A stretch of 64,000 bases of DNA, from contig OU696586.1 of assembly GCA_916048095.2 (NCBI GenBank), forward strand, positions 1,622,749 through 1,686,748, read 5' to 3'. The notes beneath the pieces were generated by a model. It was not told the DNA's origin, did not search any database, and saw only the letters and a list, made by a program, of their open reading frames with translations. Positions 46,712 through 60,430 of this stretch are shown here, piece by piece. The number at the start of each line of letters is the position of its first letter. Within the stretch, counting starts at the first letter, position 1. The translations under genes were made by a program, and so were the position numbers. Source of the stretch: Sacculina carcini. Taxonomy: Eukaryota; Arthropoda; Thecostraca; Sacculinidae.

Positions 46712-48180
46712 CAGTATACTGTACGCAATAAAACCAAACCATCCATGCTTGGAGCTAATATGATGCATTATAAATTGTGATTGGACTTCAGTGAAATTAA
46801 ATCAGTGTATATTCATGTGTAATCGCAAGTGCGCATAATAGCTGTAAATTGGCAACATGACATTTTGACTTTACACCGTCGTAATTTCCTTCAGATACAC
46901 TTTGGAAAATTCAAAATTATACCGTATTGTAGAAAACAAAATTTCTAGCACGATTGTATATTTTGTTTTAACGTGTAACAAATAGTTACTGAGAAATACG
47001 TAAGAAAATGAATAAATTTTAGTCGCCCCGTGTTCAAGTGCAATTTTGGATGTATTTGAGCATTTGCCAATTTTACACGTTTTTTGTATCATTTGTGGGT
47101 ATAAATTATAGCTTATCTTGTAGAACACAAAATTATCTACACAATAGTATATTCCTGTGTAATCGCAAGTGCGCATAATAGCTGTCAAATTGGCAATATG
47201 TCCTTTTGACTTTACACCGCCGTAACTTCCTTCAGATACACTTTGGAAAATTAAAAATTATACCGTATTGTAGAAAACAAAATTTCTAGCACGATTGTAT
47301 ATTTGGTTTTAACGTGTAACAAATAGTTATTGAGAAATACGTAAAAAAATGAATAAATTTTAGTCGCCCCGTGCTCAAGTGCAATTTTGGATGTATTTGA
47401 GAATTTGCCAAATTTACACATTTTTTGTATCATTTGTGGGTATAAATTAAAAATTTTCTCGTAGAACACAAAATTATCTACACAATAGTATAATTTTATA
47501 GCTGTACCATTGCTGGTTTATGAGGAATAGATAGCGGAATATTGACCAAATTATTCACGTTTTTTTGTGCAAATTTTGCCTTTTTGCCTTTTTGTCATTT
47601 ACACTTCACACCGCCGTAACTTTTTTTAATACACTTTGGAAAATTAAAAAGTATACCGTGTCGTAGAAAACAAAATTCCCAGCATGATGGTATTATTTAT
47701 TTAGATGTGTGATGATTAATTTTGGAGAAATAGAGAAAAAAGTATAGAAAATTGGACGCGTGGAGTTTAATTAAAATTTTGAATGTAAATTGATTTTTTT
47801 TCCATTTTACATGTTTTATATTCAATTTTCGGGTATGAATTATAATTTGTTGAGTAGAACAGAAAATGTTCTACACAGTGGTATAATTTGTATAGTTGTA
47901 CCATTGTTGATTTAGGAGGAGTAGTCTTCAGAATATTTACCAAAATTTTCGCATTTCTCAGGGTTCATTTTGTCTTTTCACCGCTCTAATTTTTTTGGGT
48001 CAATTTTTGAAATTTATAATTTAACCTACAGTGTAGACAAGAAAATGTCCAACATGATGGTATAAATTTTTAGCAAATAGGCCAAGTAGTGGCCGAGTAG
48101 CAGCTTGCCTAAAATGGACCAAAGAGGGTGGGACACACAAACACACAGACAGACACACAGAGGATCTCTTTTATATATAT
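46712..48180. repeat. Satellite units (about 343 bp), diverged block
   Basis: Two units similar to the 55-60 kb array (CGCAAGTGCGCATAATAGCT, CACCGTCGTAATTTCCTTCA) are followed by increasingly diverged relatives. The block ends in GGACCAAAGAGGGTGGGACA, CACAGAGGATCTC and TATATATATAGA. This end is the reverse complement of the repeat at 1,294-1,340. Confidence 0.8.
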
Positions 48181-48969
48181 AGACTAGCATTTAAACCCGC
48201 CCGTTGTGCGGAACAATTCATACAATACAACTCATATTCAGTTCATAAAGAAAAAGGAATACCAATTAAAATAGAAAAAAGTAAACTCATGAAAAGTCTT
48301 AACCAATAGAAATGTCAGGATATGAATATTTTGTTTTTATTTTGCCCAACTATTTCCCTCAAATGACCTCATATTTAAACATGCCGGTCGTTCGGAATGA
48401 TTCAGAGTTCAAACACGAATCAATCAATTAAAAATGATGAAAAATGGTGAAACATTTTCATCAAATTATTTCCAAAATATATTTATAACTCAACATCATT
48501 CCCCAACATCATTTGCTCAAATACTGTTCTACTTTTACCGCTATAATATTTACAGCCAAAGTTATATATTCCGCTATCACTTAAGTCCGATATATCCTGC
48601 ATTTAAACCTGCCCGTCGTGCGGGTCAATTCATAAAAAAGGGAATACAAATCAAACAGCTAAAAGTGAAATCCATAGAAAAGTCCAATTTAATTATTGAC
48701 ATTCAAAAATTTGCTATAAATTGTCATATCGTATTACGTGCATATGCTAGGAATATGTGTTTTTCATCCCTATCGGTCCACGCCATTATAATTCTATACA
48801 TTTGACTTTAATTATAATTCTAGACATTATTATAATTCTAGGCATGCAGCCTGGATATATTTTGTTTTTTTGCTGGCCTTACAAGTGTAATGTGACACCT
48901 ATCATATATACCCTAGCATTTAAACCCTCCCTGCATTCCATATTTCTACATTACACCTATATTTACCGA

Positions 48970-50003
48970 TAAATATATTAATTATTCTGCTAGATTGAGC
49001 ACAGACGGTTCATTTTATTGTCTATATTCTATCAAAGACATGTACATAGACAAATTGTATGTTGTAATGAGTATGATTATTAATTCCAGTATTTATGTCT
49101 ATATTATATTGTCTATGTCTGTATTGTGTCTATATGTGTGTCCGTATGCAGTGGTATGCACACGCAGGATGTCTAGTACCGCACATGGACACAATGTTCA
49201 CCCACCTTCCAGATAAATGTTTATCGAGTACATGAACATTTGCTGCATTGTACACCTTTACAACTGAAAATTTTCCTTGATAGTGTGAAATAATTGTTCT
49301 AAAAGTTCAAATTTGTTACGAGCGAGCGACAGCGAGCGAGTTCATACTTGGTGTTACTAGAAAAATGAGTATGAGCGGCCGGCCGGCCGGCCGTGGTCAC
49401 GCTTTTCAGAGGCTTATATCTCTGGAACCATAAGTCCGATTAACATGATTTTTTTGTTGGGTAGCCTAATCCTTCTTGCCGAGGATGAAACCAAACCGAA
49501 TCATGTCCGTGTCCACTGTGGCACGTGGCACGTCCCAAATGCCCTCATACTTTTTCGAAAAACACTTTTACCCGTTTTTCAGAGGCTTATATCTCTGGAA
49601 CCATGAGTCCGATTAACATGTGTTTTATTTTGTTGGGTAGCCCAATCTTTCCTGCCACGAATAAAACTATGCCGAATTATGTCAGTGTCCGGTGTGGCAC
49701 GTGACACGTGCCATATGCCCTCTTATAATTTAGCAGAAAACTTTGCCCATGCACGCAGACAAATGCATTTACGACAAAGTTTGATTACATATGATAGCTT
49801 CGCGCTCGCTCGTTCATCGCCGAACACGGCGCCTTACTGGTCCTAAATCTAAATAGTTGATCTTGAAAATGAAAATGTTGCACTAAAAACAAAACGTTGC
49901 ATTTATAACATATTTAATACTTACCTCAGATCAATAAAATATAGATTTTTGGGCTCCTTATGATGAACATATTATATGTTAAGAAAGTTGCGTTTGCAAC
50001 AAA
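48970..50003. other. Repeat-rich spacer with an internal duplication
   Basis: CAGAGGCTTATATCTCTGGA with AGTCCGATTAACATG occurs at about 49,408 and 49,578 (170-bp direct duplication). CGGCCGGCCGGCCGGCC lies at 49,377-49,393. No gene is recognised. Confidence 0.6.
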
Positions 50004-50900
50004 AGGTCACCCTAATTATTAATATTAACTGAGCTGTGTGTGCGTGTGTGTGTGTGAAGACGTGTTGGTGTGTATGTGTATGCAAATGTGTGTGTATGTG
50101 TGTGTGTGTGCTTACGTGTTGGTGTGTGTGTGTATGCAAATGTGTGTGTGTGTGTATGTGTCGGTGAGTCGGTTCTACATGACTGGTTTATCAGACGGCA
50201 GGAGTGAGCCACAAATACCACAAATACTTGGGCAAATTGAGTTTTGTTCTCAGAATCGCAGCGCACCTCAAATGGCAGTGTGCGCGATATAGCTGAATGT
50301 GGGTGGTCATGTGGGTTTTCCAGTTGAACAGCGTATATGCATGCTTTCTACCCGAATATGACCCTGAGTAACAGTCGTAAATCATATTTTACAACGTGAT
50401 ACCAGAATGATACCAGAATGATGAAAAATTTGCATTTATAACTTATTTACTACTTATTTCAGATCAATAAAATATTTATTTTTGGGCTCCTTATGACAAA
50501 CAGATTCTATGATACAAAAGTTGCATTTGCAACAAAAGTTAACCCTATATTTATATTAACTGAGCTGTGTGTGTTTATGTGTGTGAGTGTGTTTGTGTGA
50601 ATACGTGTTGGTGTGTATGTGTATGCAAATGTGTGTGTATGTGTCGGTGAGTTTATACATGACTGGTTTATCAGACGGTAGGTGTGAGCCACAAATACCA
50701 TAAATACTTGGGCAAATTGAGCTTTGTTCTCGGAATCGCAGCGCACCTCAAATGGCCAGTGTGCGCGATATAGCTGAATGTGGGTGGTCATGTGGGTTTT
50801 CCAGTTGAACAGCGTATATGCATGCTTTCTACCTGAATATGACCCTGAGTAACAGTCGTAAATCATATTTTTCAACGTGATACCAGAATGATGTGTGCTG
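50004..50900. repeat. Tandem duplication, about 500-bp unit, two copies
   Basis: CAACAAAAGGTCACCCTAAT..AACTGAGCTGTGTGTG at 50,000 and its relative at 50,530 each continue through a TG-rich stretch, ACATGACTGGTTTATCAGAC, and CAGTTGAACAGCGTATATGC, to ATCATATTTT near 50,390 and 50,870. Non-coding. Confidence 0.85.
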
Positions 50901-53900
50901 CTGAATGTAGATATATTGTTTTCTATTAGCATGAAAAACCGTCCTTTGTGCGGAGCAATTCATGTAATAAAATTCATACTTTATTCATAAAAATATTGCA
51001 AATTCAAAAAAGTAAACTAGAAGAAATCTGAACCAAATGAAAAGTCCAAATTTAATCATTTTTGTTCTAATTTTTACCAAATATTTTCCCTCAACCCGCC
51101 TCATATTCAAACCCGCCCGTCGTGCGGAATAATTCAGAAATAAAACACGAATCAAATACAATTAAAAATGGTGAAAACTTTTCATCAGAATGTTTCCGAA
51201 ACATATTTAGAACTTAACATCATTCCCCAACATCATTTGCTCAAGTACTATTCTACTTTTACCGCTACCGCAACTTTTACCGCTATCATATATTTCGGTA
51301 TCATTTAAACCCAATATAACTTCACCCAAACCTACCAAACCCAACCCAACCACCCCATCTTGACCTAACCCAATCTGATTTGAGGTGATCCTACTTATTG
51401 GTTTGTGATCACAAAATGAACCGATTCAATCGTAATTTCTAATCAGAAGTTTGAGATTATCTACGCCAGGGTTCTCAAACACGCGGCCCACCAATACTTT
51501 TCTCGCAGCTCGTCATTATAGTATAGAAACCAAATTGTGAAACTGATTGAATCACATTTATTGTATAATGTGATTTAATTATACACCATTTAATTCACAT
51601 TTTCATTAGTGAGTCTGGATCTTGAAGTCAAGCCCGTGAGTTTTGTATATGAACTCATTCTACACGGTAACATTTAATATTCAAACCCGCCCGTCGTGCG
51701 GAACAATTAATAAAATAAAAGTAATACATATTTAAAAGCAAAAGGTCAGTGTAATAGAAAACTCTAAATTGTAAAATCTAAACCAAAAAAGTTATAATTC
51801 TGAATTTGCATATTCTTATTCTAATAACTGACGAAATTGACCTAAGCCAGCCCGTTGTAAGGAACAATTTAGAAATTAAACCCCAAAAAATGGCAAATTA
51901 TAAATAGTATCTCATAATTTCTGGTTAATGCATCATATGCATAAGGCTGATATTTTTGGATTACACCTGTCTACAACCCTTTTACAATCTACGTTCTGCT
52001 ACCTATTATTCCTAGTACATTTATCATCAGATTACAAAATATATTGAAAGGCTCACATCATTACCCAACATCATTTGCTTAAGATCTATTCTACTTTTAC
52101 CGCTAGAATATTTACTGCTAGCAAAATATCATATACCTCGCTATCATTTAAACCCACTCTTTATACATACACTAGCATTAAAACCCGCCCGTTGTGCGGA
52201 ACAATTCATAAAAATATTGCAAATTAAAAATAAATAAGGCAAACTCATGAAAACCTTAATAAATTAAAAAGTCTAAATTTCATTATTTTTAATTTTATTT
52301 TGACAAAATATTTTCACTCAGCCCGCCTCATATTTATACCCGCCCGACGTGAGGAATAATTCAGAACTCGAACACCATCCGTTCTGGTTCTTGAAGTCAA
52401 ATCCATTAGTTTTGTATATGAATTCATTCTACACGGTGAAATTGAACGTTTTATTGCTGCCCGCGGGACATTTTTATTTCATAAAAATGAGCCATCGCTT
52501 CGTTTGCGTTTGAAGCCCCTGATCATTGAACCAGCGAACCATGAACCAGCGCAATTATGTCACCTCATATTCAAGCATACATACACAGACAGACAGATAA
52601 TTTCTTCTTTATGTATATATATATATAGCATTAAAACCGCAATAAAACCCGCCCGTTGTGCGGAACAATTCATAAAAATATTGCAAATTAAAATAAATAG
52701 GGCAAACTCATGAAGACCTTAATCAATTGAAAAGTCTAAATTTCATTATTTTTAATTTTATTTTGACAAAATATTTTCACTCAACTCGCCTCATATTTAA
52801 ACCCGCCCGACGTGAGGAATAATTCAGAACTCGAACACCATCCGTTCTGGTTCTTGAAGTCAAATCCATTAGTTTTGTATATGAATTCATTCTATACGGT
52901 GAAATTGAACGTTTTATTGCTGCCCGCGGGACATTTATATTTCATAAAAATGGGCCATCGCTTCGTTTGCGTTTCAAGCCCCTGATCATTGAACCAGCGA
53001 ACCATGAACCAGCGCAATTATGTCACCTCATATTCAAGCATACATACACAGACAGACAGATAATTTCTTCTTTATGTATATATATAGCATTAAAACCCGC
53101 CCGTTGTGCGGAGCAATTCATAACATGAAATTCATATTCAATTCATAAAAAATATGGAAAAATAAAATTAAATAGGGTACACTCATAAAAATATTCATCA
53201 ATTGAAAATTATAAGTTTAATTATTTTTATTTCGACAAAATATTTCCCCTCAGTCCGCCTGAGTCATTTTTAAACCCGCCCGTCGTGCTGAATAATTCAG
53301 AACTCGAACACGATCCGTTCTGCATCTTCAAGTCAAATCCATTGGTTTTGTGTATGGATTAATTCTACAGGGTAAATTAAACGTTCTATTGTCTATTGTT
53401 GCTGCCCGCGGAGCATTTTTATTTAAAAAAATACCTTTTTTTAAATGAACCATTTGAAAAAAATGAACTAAAAAATGGAAACACTTTTTTTAAACCCGCC
53501 CGTCGTGCGGAACAATTCATACAATAAAATTCATATTTGAAGTCAAATCCATTGGTTTTGTGTATGGATTAATTCTACAGGGAAAATTGAATGTTCTATT
53601 GTCTATAGTCGCTGCCCGCGGAACATTTTTATTTTAAAAAAAAATTACCTTTTTTAAATGAACCATTTGAAAAAATGATCTAAAAACACTTTTTTAAACC
53701 CACCCGTCGTGCGGAACAATTCATACAATGAAATTCATATCAAATCCATAAAATATAATGAATACAAATTGAAAAACAAAAAATGTAACCTATAAATATC
53801 TTAACCAATAGAAAAGTCTAAATGTGAATATTTGTGTTCTTATTTTGACAAATATTATCCCTCAACCCGCCTGATATATAAATCTGCCCGTCGTGTGGTA

Positions 53901-55399
53901 TAATTCAGACCACAAACACGAAACAAACAATGAAAGATGATGAAATCTTTTCATCAGAATGTTTCCAAACTATATTTATTACTTAACATCATTCCCCAAT
54001 ATCATTTGCTTAAGTACTATTTCACTTTTACCGCTATAATATTTATTGTTAAAATTTATATATTTTCCGCTATCATTAAAACCCAATATAACCTGAGTCA
54101 AACCTACCCAACCCAACCCAACCATTCAATCTTGACCGCTCTCAGCCTAGTCTGAGGTGATTTAACTTATTAGTTTGTGATCACAAAATATACTGATGCG
54201 ATCATAATTTGTAATCAGAAGACTGAGATTATCTACCCCAGGGGTCCCAAACACGCGGCCCACCAATACTTTTCTCTCAACCCGCCAATATAGTATCGGA
54301 ACCAAACTGTAAGGCAGCTAAATTCATATTTGTTGCATAATGCGATATAATTATACACCATTATCATATTATCTCATAATTCCCGGTTAATGCTTCCACT
54401 AATGCATCATATTCATACAGTTGTTATTTTTTGGATTACACCGATTATTTAAGCCCTTGATATTACAGCCGATATTATATTATGCAATCTATATTCTGCT
54501 ACGTATTATTCCTAATACATATATCATCAGATCGCAAAATATATTTAAAGGTTCACATCATTCTCCAAAATCATTTGCTTAAGAGCTATTCTACTTTTAT
54601 CGCTAGAATATTTTCTGCTAGCAAAATATCATATACCTCGCTATCATTTAAACCCACTCTTTATAGATACATTTAAGCCCGCCCGTCGTGCGGAACAGTT
54701 CATTAAATATAATTAATATTCAATTCATAAAAAAATTAGTGAAAATTGAAAAAGAAAAACAAACCCATGCTTAGCCAATATAAAAGTCTAAATGTGAAAT
54801 TTATGTTTCAATTTAGAAAACATGTTTTTCCACAACCCGCTTCATATTTAAAGCTGCCCGTCGTGCGGAATAATTCAGAACTCAAACACGAAACAAACAC
54901 AAAGAAAATTGATGAAAAACGACCAACAGAAAAAGTGAAATGTGTAAATTCTTGTTTTAATTATTGACGATGTTTTTCCCTCAACACTGCTCAAATTCAC
55001 ACCCGTCCTTCGTGTGTAGTAATTCAGAAGTGTAACACTATCAAAACAATGAAACTTTCTGTCATCTCTATAATTCCAGATTTATGCGTCCGCTAAAACA
55101 GCATATTCATATAGTTGGCATTGCATGATATTACAACCCATATCCTTATGCAACTTAAGCTTATGCAACTTGAAATTAAACCAATTAAATTATACAGTAA
55201 AATTCAGTAGTTAACTTTGTTCCCAGTAGTATTTTACCCGCCCGTCGGGCGGAGCAATTCATGTGTAAATATTGAGGACAATAAAGCCTTTCTATTCAGT
55301 ATAGTGTAGCATTAATTAAACTGTACCCAATAAAACCGCACCATCCATGCTTGGAGCTAATACGATGGATTCTTAATTGTAATTGGGCTTCAGTGAAAT

Positions 55400-58300
55400 T
55401 TAATGGGTGTATATTCCTGTGTAATCGCAAGTGCGCATAATAGCTGTCAAATTGGTAATATGTGCTTTTGACTTTACACCGCCGTAACTTCCTTCAGATA
55501 CACTTTGGAAAATTACAAATTATACCGTATTGTAGAAAACAAGATTTCTAGCACGATGGTATAATTTATTTTTATGTGTTACAAATAGTTACTGAGAAAT
55601 AGTAGAAAAAAGAATTAATTTCAGTCGCCCGGTGATCAAGTGCAATTTTGGATGTATTTGAGAATTTTGCCGATTTTACACGTTTTTTGTATCATTTGTG
55701 GGTATAAATTATAGCTTATCTTGTAGAACACAAAATCATCTACACAGTAGTATATTCCTGTGTAATCGCAAGTGCGCATAATAGCTGTCAAATTGGCAAT
55801 ATGTCCTTTTGACTTTACACCGCCGAAACTTCCTTCAGATACACTTTGGAAAATTACAAATTATACCGTATTGTAGAAAACAAGATTTCTAGCACGATGG
55901 TATAATTTATTTTTATGTGTTACAAATAGTTACCGAGAAATAGTAGAAAAATGAATTAATTTTAGTCTCCCGGTGTTCAAGTGTAATTTTGGACGTATTT
56001 GCGAATTTTGCCAATTTTACACGTTTTTTTGTATCATTTGTGGGTATAAATTATAACTTATCTTGTAGAACACAAAATTCTCTACACAGTAGTATATTCC
56101 TGTGTAATCGCAAGTGCGTAAATTGTGATTGGACTTCAGTGAAATTAAATCAGTGTATAGTCATGTGTAATCGCAAGTGCGCATAATAGCTGTCAAATTG
56201 GCAACATGACATTTTGACTTTACACCGCCGTAACTTCCTTTAGATACATTTTGGAAAATTAAAAATTATACCGTATTGTAGAAAACCAATTTCTAGCACG
56301 ATTGTATAATTCATTTTAATGTGTGACAATTAGTTTTTCAGAAATAGGTAGAAAAATGAATTAATTTTAGTCAACCGGTGTTCAAGTGTAATTTCGGATG
56401 TATTTGAGAATTTTGCCAATTTTACACGTTTTTTTGTATCATTTGTGGGTATAAATTATAACTTATCTTGTAGAATTTGTGGACTCCGTGGTGCAGTTGT
56501 TAGCACACCCGCCTCACAAGCGGGAGGTCCGTGGTTCGAAACCCGGCGGAGCAGAATTTCATTGGGCGAATTCTACAATCCCACAGTCCCTGTCAACCCA
56601 GCAGTAAATGGTACCAGTTATCAGTCATGAGTTGTGCCATGCATTCTGGGGAGGTGGCTCTCTCTAATACGTCTTACGTCCTTGTGGCGCCATAGCGTGG
56701 AGAGGGTCGGTTCTGCGGTGGCAGCGAGCTGCACGGGGCACGCCTGTGTGTTCATAAGCTTCGGCTTCTTCCCGTGTAGCAGCTGCCACTTAGGCATTTA
56801 ACCTTTAACATTTAAGAACACAAAATTATCTACACAGTAGTATATTCCTGTGTAATCGCAAGTGCGCATAATAGCTGTCAAATTGGCAATATGTCCTTTT
56901 GACTTTACACCGCCGTAACTTCCTTCAGATACACTTTGGAAAATTAAAAATTATACCGTATTGTAGAAAACAAAATTTCTAGCACGATTGTATATTTGGT
57001 TTTAACGTGTAACAAATAGTTATTGAGAAATACGTAAAAAAATGAATAAATTTTAGTCGCCCCGTGTTCAAGTGCAATTTTGGATGTATTTGAGAATTTT
57101 GCCAATTTTACACGTTTTTTGTATCATTTGTGGGTATAAATTATAGCTTATCTTGTAGAACACAAAATTCTCTACACAGTAGTATATTCCTGTGTAATCG
57201 CAAGTGCGTAAATTGTGATTGGACTTCAGTGAAATTAAATCAGTGTATATTCATGTGTAATCGCAAGTGCGCATAATAGCTGTCAAATTGGCAACATGAC
57301 ATTTTGACTTTACACCGCCGTAACTTCCTTTAGATACATTTTGGAAAATTAAAAATTATACCGTATTGTAGAAAACCAATTTCTAGCACGATGGTATACT
57401 TCATTTGTATGTGTGACAATTAGTTTTTCAGAAATAGGTAGAAAAATAAATTAATTTTAGTCACCCGGTGTTCAAGTGTAATTTTGGATGTATTTGCGAA
57501 TTTTGCCAATTTTACACGTTTTTTTGTATCTTTTGTGGGTATAAATTATAACTTATCTTGTAGAACACAAAATTATCTACACAGTAGTATATTCCTGTGT
57601 AATCGCAAGTGCGCATAATAGCTGTCAAATTGGCAATATGTCCTTTTGACTTTACACCGCCGTAACTTCCTTTAGATACATTTGGGAAAATTAAAAATTA
57701 TACCGTATTGTAGAAAACCAATTTCTAGCACGATTGTATAATTCATTTTTATGTGTGACAATTAGTTTTTCAGAAATAGGTAGAAAAATGAATTAATTTT
57801 AGTCACCCGGTGTTCAAGTGTAATTTTGGATGTATTTGCGAATTTTGCCAATTTTACACGTTTTTTTGTATCTTTTGTGGGTATAAATTATAACTTATCT
57901 TGTAGAACACAAAATTATCTACACAGTAGTATATTCCTGTGTAATCGCAAGTGCGCATAATAGCTGTCAAATTGGCAATATGTCCTTTTGACTTTACACC
58001 GCCGTAACTTCCTTTAGATACATTTTGGAAAATTAAAAATTATACCGTATTGTAGAAAACCAATTTCTAGCACGATTGTATAATTCATTTTAATGTGTGA
58101 CAATTAGTTTTTCAGAAATAGGTAGAATAATGAATTAATTTTAGTCACCCGGTGTTCAAGTGTAATTTTGGATGTATTTGCGAATTTTGCCAATTTTACA
58201 CGTTTTTTTGTATCTTTTGTGGGTATAAATTATAACTTATCTTGTAGAACACAAAATTATCTACACAGTAGTATATTCCTGTGTAATCGCAAGTGCGCAT

Positions 58301-60430
58301 AATAGCTGTCAAATTGGCAATATGTCCTTTTGACTTTACACCGCCGAAACTTCCTTCAGATACACTTTGGAAAATTACAAATTATACCGTATTGTAGAAA
58401 ACAAGATTTCTAGCACGATGGTATAATTTATTTTTATGTGTTACAAATAGTTACTGAGAAATAGTGGAAAAATTAATTAATTTTAGTCTCCCGGTGTTCA
58501 AGTGTAATTTTGGATGTATTTAAGATTTTTGCCAATTTTACACGTTTTTTGTATCATTTGTGGGTATAAATTATAGCTTATCTTGTAGAACACAAAATTC
58601 TCTACACAGTAGTATATTCCTGTGTAATCGCAAGTGCGTAAATTGTGATTGGACTTCAGTGAAATTAAATCAGTGTATATTCCTGTGTAATCGCAAGTGC
58701 GCATAATAGCTGTCAAATTGGCAATATGTCCTTTTGACTTTACACCGCCGTAACTTCCTTTAGATACATTTTGGAAAATTAAAAATTATACCGTATTGTA
58801 GAAAACCAATTTCTAGCACGATTGTATAATTCATTTTTATGTGTGACAATTAGTTTTTCAGAAATAGGTAGAAAAATGAATTAATTTTAGTCACCCGGTG
58901 TTCAAGTGTAATTTTGGATGTATTTGCAAATTTTGCCAATTTTACACGTTTTTTTGTATCTTTTGTGGGTATAAATTATAACTTATCTTGTAGAACACAA
59001 AATTATCTACACAGTAGTATATTCCTGTGTAATCGCAAGTGCGCATAATAGCTGTCAAATTGGCAATATGTCCTTTTGACTTTACACCGCCGTAACTTCC
59101 TTTAGATACATTTTGGAAAATTAAAAATTATACCGTATTGTAGAAAACCAATTTCTAGCACGATTGTATAATTCATTTTAATGTGTGACAATTAGTTTTT
59201 CAGAAATAGGTAGAATAATGAATAAATTTTAGTCACCCGGTGTTCAAGTGTAATTTTGGATGTATTTGCGAATTTTGCCAATTTTACACGTTTTTTTGTA
59301 TCTTTTGTGGGTATAAATTATAACTTATCTTGTAGAACACAAAATTATCTACACAGTAGTATATTCCTGTGTAATCGCAAGTGCGCATAATAGCTGTCAA
59401 ATTGGCAATATGTCCTTTTGACTTTACACCGCCGAAACTTCCTTCAGATACACTTTGGAAAATTACAAATTATACCGTATTGTAGAAAACAAGATTTCTA
59501 GCACGATGGTATAATTTATTTTTATGTGTTACAAATAGTTACTGAGAAATAGTAGAAAAATGAATTAATTTTAGTCTCCCGGTGTTCAAGTGTAATTTTG
59601 GATGTATTTAAGATTTTTGCCAATTTTACACGTTTTTTGTATCATTTGTGGGTATAAATTATAGCTTATCTTGTAGAACACGAAATTCTCTACACAGTAG
59701 TATATTCCTGTGTAATCGCAAGTGCGTAAATTGTGATTGGACTTCAGTGAAATTAAATCAGTGTATATTCATGTGTAATCGCAAGTGCGCATAATAGCTG
59801 TCAAATTGGCAACATGACATTTTGACTTTACACCGCCGTAACTTCCTTTAGATACATTTTGGAAAATTAAAAATTATACCGTATTGTAGAAAACCAATAT
59901 CTAGCACGATGGTATAATTCATTTTTATGTGTGACAATTAGTTTTTCAGAAATAGGTAGAATAATGAATTAATTTTAGTCACCCGGTGTTCAAGTGTAAT
60001 TTTGGATGTATTTGCGAATTTTGCCAATTTTACACGTTTTTTTGTATCTTTTGTGGGTATAAATTATAACTTATCTTGTAGAACACAAAATTATCTACAC
60101 AGTAGTATATTCCTGTGTAATCGCAAGTGCGCATAATAGCTGTCAAATTGGCAATATGTCCTTTTGACTTTATACCGCCGAAACTTCCTTCAGATACACT
60201 TTGGAAAATTACAAATTATACCGTATTGTAGAAAACAAGATTTCTAGCACGATGGTATAATATATTTTTACGTGTAACAAATATTTACTGATAAATAGTA
60301 GAAAAATGAATTAATTTTAGTCGCCCGATGTTCAAGTGTAATTTTGGATGTATTTGAGAATTTTGCCGATTTTACACGTTTTTTGTATCATTTGTGGGTA
60401 TAAATTATAGCTTATCTTGTAGAACACAAT
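55400..60430. repeat. 343-bp satellite array with higher-order structure
   Basis: About thirteen direct units, each with TATATTCCTGTGTAATCGCA, CTTTTGACTTTACACCGCCG, TATACCGTATTGTAGAAAAC and GTGGGTATAAATTATA landmarks. Starts at 55,408 and 55,751 are 343 bases apart; 57,588 and 57,931 likewise. Some units carry an extra segment of about 64 bases (GTAAATTGTGATTGGACTTC and more) and always follow a unit of the ACTTTGGAAAATTACAAATT / AACAAGATTTC subtype, so the array has a multi-unit period. One SINE has inserted. Confidence 0.92.
56481..56815 (+). mobile_element. tRNA-Val-derived SINE (copy 5), inside the satellite array
   Basis: Nearly identical to copy 3, with a perfect tRNA-Val(CAC)-like head and B box. 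It splits a satellite unit at CTTATCTTGTAGAA / AAGAACACAAAATTATC, with a short AGAA repeated at the borders. The tail is GGCATTTAACCTTTAACATT. Confidence 0.9.

Larger units (their letters stand above)
44119..55330. repeat. Array of modules with CCCGCCCGTCGTGCGG cores
   Basis: The motif ACCCGCCCGT(C/T)GTGCGG recurs more than twenty times, for example near 44,170, 44,345, 45,435, 45,829, 46,301, 46,651, 48,195, 51,110, 51,687, 52,184, 52,648, 53,096, 53,490, 54,669 and 55,237. It usually comes in pairs 150-180 bases apart: the first followed by AACAATTCATAAAATAAAAT, the second preceded by CCTCAACCCGCCTCATATTT and followed by AATAATTCAGAACTCGAACA. Longer units add GTTGCTGCCCGCGGGACATT and a (TA)n or TATATAGCATTAAAACCC link. 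The cores can pair as CCGC/GCGG. Non-coding. Confidence 0.85.

Noticed and set aside
44119-55330. CRISPR-like pattern of short repeats with spacers
   Set aside because: Spacers are homologous to each other and of unequal length, the DNA is animal, and no cas gene is present; it is a dispersed/tandem repeat family.
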